Below the pieces are notes generated by a model. The model did not search any database. It was not told the origin of the DNA and worked only from the letters and a program-made list of their open reading frames with translations. The position numbers were made by a program, and so were the translations under genes. DNA of 64,000 bases from positions 385,364 to 449,363 of the forward strand of contig NZ_CSTE01000001.1 of NCBI RefSeq assembly GCF_001368915.1, read 5' to 3'. Within the stretch, counting starts at the first letter, position 1. The number at the start of each line of letters is the position of its first letter. The DNA is from Haloferax massiliensis (lineage in GTDB: Archaea > Halobacteriota > Halobacteria > Halobacteriales > Haloferacaceae). Positions 59,079-64,000 of this stretch are shown in pieces.

Positions 59079-60026
59079 CTACGCGGCGACCCGTCGCCGG
59101 ACCGCGACGGCGACGGACACCAGCGTCTCCTTTTTCATCGCCGCGAAGCCGAAGAAGATGGCTCCGAAGCCGACGAGCGCCGTCGCGTCGATGACGTGGC
59201 CGAGGAGCGCCCAACTCATGAGCGCCGCGACCACGGGTTCGACGTAGCCGATGAGGTTGAGTTCGGTCGGGCCGAGGCGGTCCAACAGTTCGAAGTAGAG
59301 GAGGAACGCCACCGCGCCGGAGACGAGCGTCAGGTAGAGGAACGACGCGATGCCGGCGGGGGCGAGTTCGATGGCCGAAAGCGACTCGCCGTTGGCGAGC
59401 GCCCAGCCGTGGAGCAGGACGCCGCCGCCGAGCATCGCCCACGCCTGCATCGACTGGACCGGGAGGTCGGTCCGGAGCGGGCGGGTGAGGACCGCGCCGA
59501 GCGCGAACGACACCGCGGCGAGGAAGATGAGGACGATGCCGAGCCCCTGCGTCGACCCGGCCGAGCCGGAGAACGCAGAGACGGGGTCGGCGACGAGGAC
59601 GACGCCGGCGAAGCCGGCGAGCAGTCCGACCGTGGCGGTCCTCCCCAGCGACCCCTCGGTGAGGACGAACGAGGCGAAGACGGCGGTCAGGATAGGCGAG
59701 AGGCTGATGATGATGGAGGCCACCGCGCCGGGGACGTGTTCCTGTCCGAGGTACAGCAGGCCGTGGTGGGCGGCGATGATGAACACCGCGCCGATGGCGG
59801 TCGCGAGCAGTTCGTCTCTCGTCTCCGGCCGCCAGCGGTCGGTCGAGTAGAGGGCGTACGCCAGCATCACGAGGCCGGCGAGTTCGTAGCGGAGCGCGGC
59901 GAAAGAGAGCGTCGGGAAGAACTCCAAGCCGACCTCGATGGCGACGAACGAGGTGCCCCACATCGCCGCGAGCGCGACGAAAAGCAGGGGCGTCGTCGGA
60001 ATGTTTGTCCAAGTGGTTCGCGTCAT
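59079..60026 (-). CDS. EamA/DMT-family transporter
   Basis: 315 aa, ten helices. LLFVALAAMWGTSFVAIEVGL at the start, GLLYLGQEHVPGAVASIIISLSPILTAVFASFVL (about 84-117), and the repeat with LLYFELLDRLGPTELNLIGYVEPVVAAL. It is the head-to-head neighbour of an Lrp/AsnC regulator, so it is probably controlled by amino-acid status and may export an amino acid. The intergenic region carries a TATA-like CTTTAAC for this gene on the minus strand (60062-60068). Confidence 0.88.
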   Translation of the reverse strand: MTRTTWTNIPTTPLLFVALAAMWGTSFVAIEVGLEFFPTLSFAALRYELAGLVMLAYALYSTDRWRPETRDELLATAIGAVFIIAAHHGLLYLGQEHVPGAVASIIISLSPILTAVFASFVLTEGSLGRTATVGLLAGFAGVVLVADPVSAFSGSAGSTQGLGIVLIFLAAVSFALGAVLTRPLRTDLPVQSMQAWAMLGGGVLLHGWALANGESLSAIELAPAGIASFLYLTLVSGAVAFLLYFELLDRLGPTELNLIGYVEPVVAALMSWALLGHVIDATALVGFGAIFFGFAAMKKETLVSVAVAVRRRVAA

Positions 60027-60228
60027 AGTCGAATCTGTTTCATCTCTCAGAGACCCACCGTGTTAAAGTCTTCTACAAGAGAACCAGATTGAGTTGGAGT
60101 TTAGAATATATTTTCTGTGTTTTACTGTATCAAACGACGTATAATTCGTGATAGTTCGATTGGATTCGAGAGGTGGCGAAAACGGCGGACAGAACAAGGA
60201 CTTACCTCACCGACCGCAACGGGAGGGT
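60027..60228. promoter_or_regulatory. AT-rich divergent control region between transporter and Lrp-type regulator
   Basis: The A+T content is far above the flanks, especially 60096-60150 (GAGTTTAGAATATATTTTCTG... GTATAATTCG). A minus-strand TATA-like CTTTAAC is at 60062-60068 and a plus-strand GTATAATT at about 60137-60144. An SD-like GGGAGG precedes the regulator ATG. Near-palindromes around GAATATATTTTC suggest Lrp-type operators. Confidence 0.6.
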
Positions 60229-60717
60229 ATGGACGAACGCGACGTGCGCCTGTTGAAGGCCATCGCGGACCTCGGGACGGGCAGTCCCGAGAAGCTACAC
60301 GAAGCGACGGACATCCCCGTGTCGACCATCCACTACCGCCTGAACAACCTGAAGGACGACGGCGTCATCGAAAACGACCTCTACGACATCGACTTAGAGG
60401 CGTTCGGACTCGGCGTCACCGTGGTCGTGGAAGTGCTGGCGGACTACAGCGGGTCGTACGAGGAAGTCGGGAACAAACTGCTGGAGATAGAGGGCGTCAC
60501 ACAGCTCTACTTCACGATGGGTGAGACGGACTTCATCGTCGTCGCCCACCTCGCGGACTCCGACCGCGTGGAGCGCCTCATCAGCGACTTCGAGGCGACG
60601 CCGGAGGTCGAGCGAACGAACTCGACGTTCGTCATCTCCTCGATGCGCGACAGCCACCGGGCGCTCCAGAGCTACACGCTGGAGACGCTCCTCGACGAGT
60701 TGGGCATCGAGGACTGA
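60229..60717 (+). CDS. Lrp/AsnC-family transcription regulator
   Basis: 162 aa. N-terminal winged helix-turn-helix: MDERDVRLLKAIADLGTGSPEKLHEATDIPVSTIHYRLNNLKDDGVI (about 1-47). C-terminal RAM ligand-binding domain from about 60 with GVTVVVEVLADYSGSYEEV and YFTMGETDFIVVAHLAD. It likely binds an amino acid and controls the divergent EamA transporter and itself. The ATG at 60229 follows GGGAGG; the upstream in-frame codons are not Lrp-like. Confidence 0.92.
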   Translation: MDERDVRLLKAIADLGTGSPEKLHEATDIPVSTIHYRLNNLKDDGVIENDLYDIDLEAFGLGVTVVVEVLADYSGSYEEVGNKLLEIEGVTQLYFTMGETDFIVVAHLADSDRVERLISDFEATPEVERTNSTFVISSMRDSHRALQSYTLETLLDELGIED

Positions 60718-60761
60718 CAGTCGCCCGGGAGCGTATCACGGTTGGTCACGTACTACCGACC

Positions 60762-61037
60762 ATGTCGAACGACGTGCGAACGTGGCTGGTCGAACGGACC
60801 TACTCCGACGACGAACAGAACATCATCATCCTCGTGTACGCGACCCCCGACGGGACGCGCTACCACCGGAAGGAGCGCTCGCTGACGAGCTTCGAGTCCG
60901 ACGTGCGCGACACCTACGCCGCCGTCGACGTGCCCGAAGACGAACTGGGCCGCGTCGGCGACGAGGAGACGAGAGAGGCCTACGCGGCCGCCGCGAGCGA
61001 GATGGCCGAGTCCCACGAGCCGACCGACACGGTCTGA
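60762..61037 (+). CDS. Haloarchaeal hypothetical protein, 91 aa
   Basis: 91 aa: MSNDVRTWLVERTYSDDEQN, IIILVYATPDGTRYHRKERS (about 21-40), VRDTYAAVDVPEDEL, with an acidic C-terminus. One short beta-rich N-terminal part and a helical C-terminal half. It begins 44 bases after the regulator and may be cotranscribed. Family not recognised. Confidence 0.65.
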   Translation: MSNDVRTWLVERTYSDDEQNIIILVYATPDGTRYHRKERSLTSFESDVRDTYAAVDVPEDELGRVGDEETREAYAAAASEMAESHEPTDTV

Positions 61038-61050
61038 GAGGGCGGCCGGC

Positions 61051-63159
61051 TCAGGCGACCGCCGCGAGCGGGATGGAGACGACGGCCACCGCCCCCATCG
61101 GGTCGTTGTCCTCGAAGTGGACCTCGCCGCCGAACGAGTCGACCAGTTGGTTGACGAGGTAGAGTCCGAGGCCGGTGCCGGTGCTCTCCAGTCCCTTTTC
61201 GCCCTTGCCGAAGACGACCGACTTCCGCGCGTCGGGGATGCCCGAGCCGTCGTCGGCGATGCGGATGCGCGCCGTCTGGGCGTCGTCGTCCACGGTCGCC
61301 GAGACGGTGACGACGGTGTCGTCGGCGTTGTGCTGGACGGCGTTGTTGAGGAGGTTGCCGAGCACCGACGCGATGAGCGGGTTCGCGCGCACCGCCACGT
61401 CCGGAATCTCGCCGTCCACCTCGAACGTCGCGCGGGGGAACGCCTCGCGGCGGACTGCGAGTTCGCGCTCGACGGCGTTGGCGAGCGACATCGGGCGAGT
61501 CTCGACGCCGCCGCCGCTCATCGTCTCCATGAGGTCGCGGGCGACCTCGGTTATCTCGGTGGTGTGGCGACCCGTCGAGAGGATGCGCGAGAGGATGTCC
61601 GCGCCCTCCTCGTCGACGTGCTCTCGGAGGAGCTCCGCCCAGCCGACGACGACGGCCATGTCGTTTCGGATGTCGTGGCGGACGATGCGGTTCAGCGCCT
61701 CCAGTTCGGCGTTCATCCGTTCGAGTTCGTCCTCGCGGGTGCGGCGGGCGGTCACGTCCTGAATCGTCCCCCTGAGCGACGACACCCGCCCGTCGCGGAT
61801 GACGGGTTCGCCGCGGGTGCGGACCCACACCTCCGCCCCTTCGGCGGTGACCAGTCGGAACTCGTCTTCCCACGGGACGCCCTCGGACCGGCAGCGGTCC
61901 AGCAGTTCGCGGACCCGGTCTCGCTCCTCGGCGGCGTAGAACTCGACGGCGTCGTCGACCGTCGGCTCGTAGTCGAGCGACACCGCGTGGATGCGCTTGG
62001 TCTGGTCAGTCCACGCCAGCGTGGCGGTCACGAGGTCGAGTTCCCAGCCGCCCACCTTCGAGATGCGCTGGGTGCGTTCGAGGAAGTCGCGGCTCCGTTC
62101 GAGTTCGTCCTCGCGGAGCTTCTGCTCGGAGAGGCTCTGGAAGACGATGACGTTCCGGTCGCCTTCGAGAGACGTGATGGAGAACCGAACCGGAACGAGT
62201 TCGTCGTCGAGCCGGCGAATCGACACCTCGCCTTGCCACTTCCCGTCGGCTTCGAGCGCGGGCGGAATCGTCTCTCTGAGCCGTTCGAGTTCCGCCTCGT
62301 CGTGGAGGTTGCCCCAGCCCGTCCCGAGCATCGCCTCGGTGTTCGGGTAGCCGCAGATGTCGGCCGCGGCCTCGTTGACGTACACGTGTCGGTCGTCCTC
62401 CGTGATGGTGACCCCGGCGTCGACGGCGTCGACCGCGCCCTGGAACGCTTCGAGGTCGCGCTCTCGGCGGCACTCCGCCGTCACGTCTTCGACCGTCGAG
62501 ATGAGTCGGTCCCGGCCCGATATCTCGGCGACGGTGAGGCTGACGCGAATCCAAACGGTGTCGCCGGCGGCGTTCTCGATGGGCCACGTGAAAACGGACC
62601 CGCCCTCCTCGCGGGCGGTCTCGACCTCGTCGAAGGCGCGCTCGGCGTCGTAGCCGGGGACGTCCGCGGTCACGTGCGTCGGATTCGTGTCGATGACCGA
62701 CGCGCGGTCGATGCCGAGGATATCCAGGTACTGTTGGTTGATGTCGACGAGTTCGAGCGTTTCGAGGTTTCGAACCGCGAGCCCGACGTTGACGGCCTCG
62801 AAGAGCGCGCGGTGGTCGAGCGAGCCGACGGTGTTCCGGGCGGCGTCGTAGACGACGTGCCCGAGGTTGTCGAGGTCGTGTTCGTCGGGGACCGACCGCT
62901 CGAACGAGACGAGCGGCACGCCGTCGACGCGGAGCTTCGAGACGAGCGGTCGCCCCTCCGAGTCGGTGGCCTCGGTCGAGACGACGAGGCAGTCGATGCG
63001 ACTTCGTTCGAGCACCGCGTGAACCGCGCCGGGGCTGTCGGCAGTCGAGACGCGGACCTCGGTCGTCGCGTCGCCGACCGCGGCGGGAAGCTCGGCGGCG
63101 AGACGCTCGCGAACGGCGGCGTCCTCGCTGACGACGAGGACGTGCAACCGACCAGGCAT
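61051..63159 (-). CDS. Sensor histidine kinase with degenerate receiver and three PAS domains
   Basis: 702 aa. N-terminal receiver-like fold (1 to about 110, RLHVLVVSEDAAVRERLAAE) in which the phospho-acceptor Asp is replaced (ERSRIDCLVVSTEATD). Then three PAS-type sensor domains (about 118-235, 245-355, 370-475), the second with the PxG turn. Kinase core: H-box NRIVRHDIRNDMAVVVGW near 495, N-box LGNLLNNAVQHN near 590, G1 IADDGSGIPDA, G2 GTGLGLYLVNQLV. No membrane helix, so cytoplasmic. No cognate response regulator beside it. The start at 63159 (MPGRLHVLVV) is preferred over one nine codons earlier. Confidence 0.91.
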   Translation of the reverse strand: MPGRLHVLVVSEDAAVRERLAAELPAAVGDATTEVRVSTADSPGAVHAVLERSRIDCLVVSTEATDSEGRPLVSKLRVDGVPLVSFERSVPDEHDLDNLGHVVYDAARNTVGSLDHRALFEAVNVGLAVRNLETLELVDINQQYLDILGIDRASVIDTNPTHVTADVPGYDAERAFDEVETAREEGGSVFTWPIENAAGDTVWIRVSLTVAEISGRDRLISTVEDVTAECRRERDLEAFQGAVDAVDAGVTITEDDRHVYVNEAAADICGYPNTEAMLGTGWGNLHDEAELERLRETIPPALEADGKWQGEVSIRRLDDELVPVRFSITSLEGDRNVIVFQSLSEQKLREDELERSRDFLERTQRISKVGGWELDLVTATLAWTDQTKRIHAVSLDYEPTVDDAVEFYAAEERDRVRELLDRCRSEGVPWEDEFRLVTAEGAEVWVRTRGEPVIRDGRVSSLRGTIQDVTARRTREDELERMNAELEALNRIVRHDIRNDMAVVVGWAELLREHVDEEGADILSRILSTGRHTTEITEVARDLMETMSGGGVETRPMSLANAVERELAVRREAFPRATFEVDGEIPDVAVRANPLIASVLGNLLNNAVQHNADDTVVTVSATVDDDAQTARIRIADDGSGIPDARKSVVFGKGEKGLESTGTGLGLYLVNQLVDSFGGEVHFEDNDPMGAVAVVSIPLAAVA

Positions 63160-63400
63160 ACCGGCGAAAAGGACAGCGGGGTTCAAGTATGAACCGGCAG
63201 CTGTCGGGAAAAAATCACGACCGGCTGTCCGAGCGAACGCCGTGTCCGACCGCGCCGAAGATTCTAACCTCCGGGCGGCGCAAAGCGTGGAAATCTAATC
63301 TTTGACGGCGTTGGAGTCGAAGGCTCGAAGCGACAATCGACCTAAACGTGGAGCGCGTACTGGTATCTATGGGGCGGCCACCGCCGCCTCGGTGAACACC

Positions 63401-63775
63401 ATGACGACGACAAACGACTCGACGCGACTCGCGGGCATCGTCCTGCTCGCGCTGGTCGCGCTGTTCGCGCTCCCCGCCCTCTTCGGGATGGCCGGCCTCG
63501 GCGGCGGCATGCCGATGGGGTGGGGCGGCGGCTGGATGCACGACACGTGGATGCACGGCGGGACCGGCGGGACCGTCCCGTGGTGGATGTGGGGGATGGG
63601 CCTCCTCGGCCAACTGCTCGTCCTCGCGGTGGTCGTCGCCGGCGGCGTCCTCCTGTTCCGCGCCCTGCGCGACGGGAGCGACAGCGCGCTCGACGAACTC
63701 CGCCGGGCCTACGCCCGCGGCGACATCGACGACGAGGAGTTCGACCGCCGCCGCGAGCGACTCGAACGCGACTGA
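63401..63775 (+). CDS. Two-helix membrane protein with SHOCT domain
   Basis: 124 aa. Helices about 10-30 and 64-86, a Gly/Met/Trp/His-rich loop between (GGGMPMGWGGGWMHDTWMHG) and a C-terminal SHOCT motif: LDELRRAYARGDIDDEEFDRRRERLERD (about 96-123, with AYARGDIDDEEFDRR). Met/His-rich loops of this kind can bind copper. Same overall design as the protein at 23554. The ATG at 63401 gives a clean start. Confidence 0.82.
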   Translation: MTTTNDSTRLAGIVLLALVALFALPALFGMAGLGGGMPMGWGGGWMHDTWMHGGTGGTVPWWMWGMGLLGQLLVLAVVVAGGVLLFRALRDGSDSALDELRRAYARGDIDDEEFDRRRERLERD

Positions 63776-63881
63776 CGCGTCGGAAACCGAGACAGTCAGA
63801 ACGTTGCAGGCGAAACGAAGGGCTTCGACCGGGGGCTATCGCGGGGGTCCTCCCGGGAACCGGACGCGCGCCGACCGCAAC

Positions 63882-63908
63882 GACTATATTTATTTAGGCC
63901 AACCTAAA
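63882..63908 (+). promoter_or_regulatory. TATA box plus perfect palindromic operator
   Basis: TATA-like ACTATATTTAT at about 63882-63892 is followed at once by TTTAGG-ccaa-CCTAAA (63893-63908), a perfect 6+6 inverted repeat, then the ATG at 63912. The palindrome sits between TATA and transcription start, where a repressor would block polymerase. Its TTAGG...CCTAA form recalls the boxes of DtxR/IdeR-type metal regulators (inference from known consensus). Confidence 0.65.
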
Positions 63909-63911
63909 AGT

Positions 63912-64000
63912 ATGAGTTCGGATTCGTCCGGTGGGAAGCTCCGCTCGTTCGTCGGTCGCTTCGGCTCGCGGCGGACCCGCCTCCGCGTGTCCGCGTGCGT
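63912..64000 (+). CDS. Start of a CDS cut by the window end
   Basis: 29 codons visible: MSSDSSGGKLRSFVGRFGSR, then RTRLRVSAC. The basic N-terminus suggests the protein is soon followed by a membrane helix, but the rest is outside the window. The promoter has the palindromic operator at 63893-63908, so the gene is probably metal- or stress-regulated. Family cannot be judged. Confidence 0.6.
   Translation, partial: MSSDSSGGKLRSFVGRFGSRRTRLRVSAC

Overview
The window is chromosomal DNA from a halophilic archaeon of the class Halobacteria, very probably Haloferax or a close relative. The evidence is: high G+C with strongly C/G-ending codons; very acidic proteins; archaeal-type genes (Rpo7, Spt4, S24e, S19e, a fused Kae1-Bud32, class I LysRS, archaeal UMP kinase, GTP-type dephospho-CoA kinase); TATA-like boxes about 25 nt ahead of many start codons, as in leaderless mRNAs; and a PitA protein of the kind described from Haloferax volcanii. 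Nearly all of the window is ordinary, densely packed core genome. I see no insertion sequence, prophage, CRISPR array or rRNA operon.

Layout. 0-5 kb: transcription/translation core (rpo7, spt4, dephospho-CoA kinase, rps24e, kae1-bud32, an ITPase, an ACT protein). 5-9 kb: a PIN-like protein with a tiny coupled partner, then a tungstate-type ABC transporter (tupABC). 9-14.3 kb: a TrkA/RCK protein, membrane proteins, a methyltransferase, an MFS transporter and a divergent pectin methylesterase. 14.4-17.4 kb: tRNA-Thr and tRNA-Gly with their satellite repeats, a crotonase-fold protein and nadE. 17.4-24.3 kb: small membrane proteins, an acyltransferase, an aldo/keto reductase and a Tat-exported PhoX-like protein. 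24.3-29 kb: pitA, a PDZ site-2 protease, an acidic membrane protein and a LURP-one-like protein. 29-33.3 kb: pyrH-lysS, then a MobB-MoaE fusion and a DUF7123-like protein. 33.3-43.6 kb: a second site-2 protease, thiL, a flippase-like protein, rps19e-PDCD5-PP-loop, an EamA carrier, hisS, a USP, truA and a HAD phosphatase. 43.6-51.4 kb: an M28 peptidase, pepF, a USP fusion, and etfB-etfA-fixC-fixX. 51.5-57 kb: tRNA-Lys with its satellite, an M20 peptidase, a ParB-like DNA-binding protein, two coupled micro-proteins, a sirohaem nitrite/sulfite reductase and its companion. 57-64 kb: two EamA transporters, an Lrp/AsnC regulator, a multi-PAS histidine kinase, a SHOCT protein, and the start of a gene behind a palindromic operator.

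How the genes work together. Clear functional units are tupA-tupB-tupC (tungstate uptake), pyrH-lysS, rps19e-PDCD5-PP-loop, etfB-etfA-fixC-fixX (flavin-based electron transfer to quinone or ferredoxin), and the sirohaem reductase with its small neighbour. tupABC and the MobB-MoaE fusion both concern the molybdenum/tungsten cofactor, but they are 25 kb apart.

The most unusual signal is not a protein. All three tRNA genes (Thr, Gly, Lys) are followed 97-134 bp downstream by a copy of their own 3' end. The DNA in between, or just upstream, holds small hairpins whose stems differ but whose loops share a core close to GAACGACGTGA; a fifth member spans the stop codon of the ITPase gene. In the Thr and Gly cases the satellite also contains an arm complementary to that tRNA's own T-arm sequence, joined by a common 11+11-base connector. 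I know of no name for this module.
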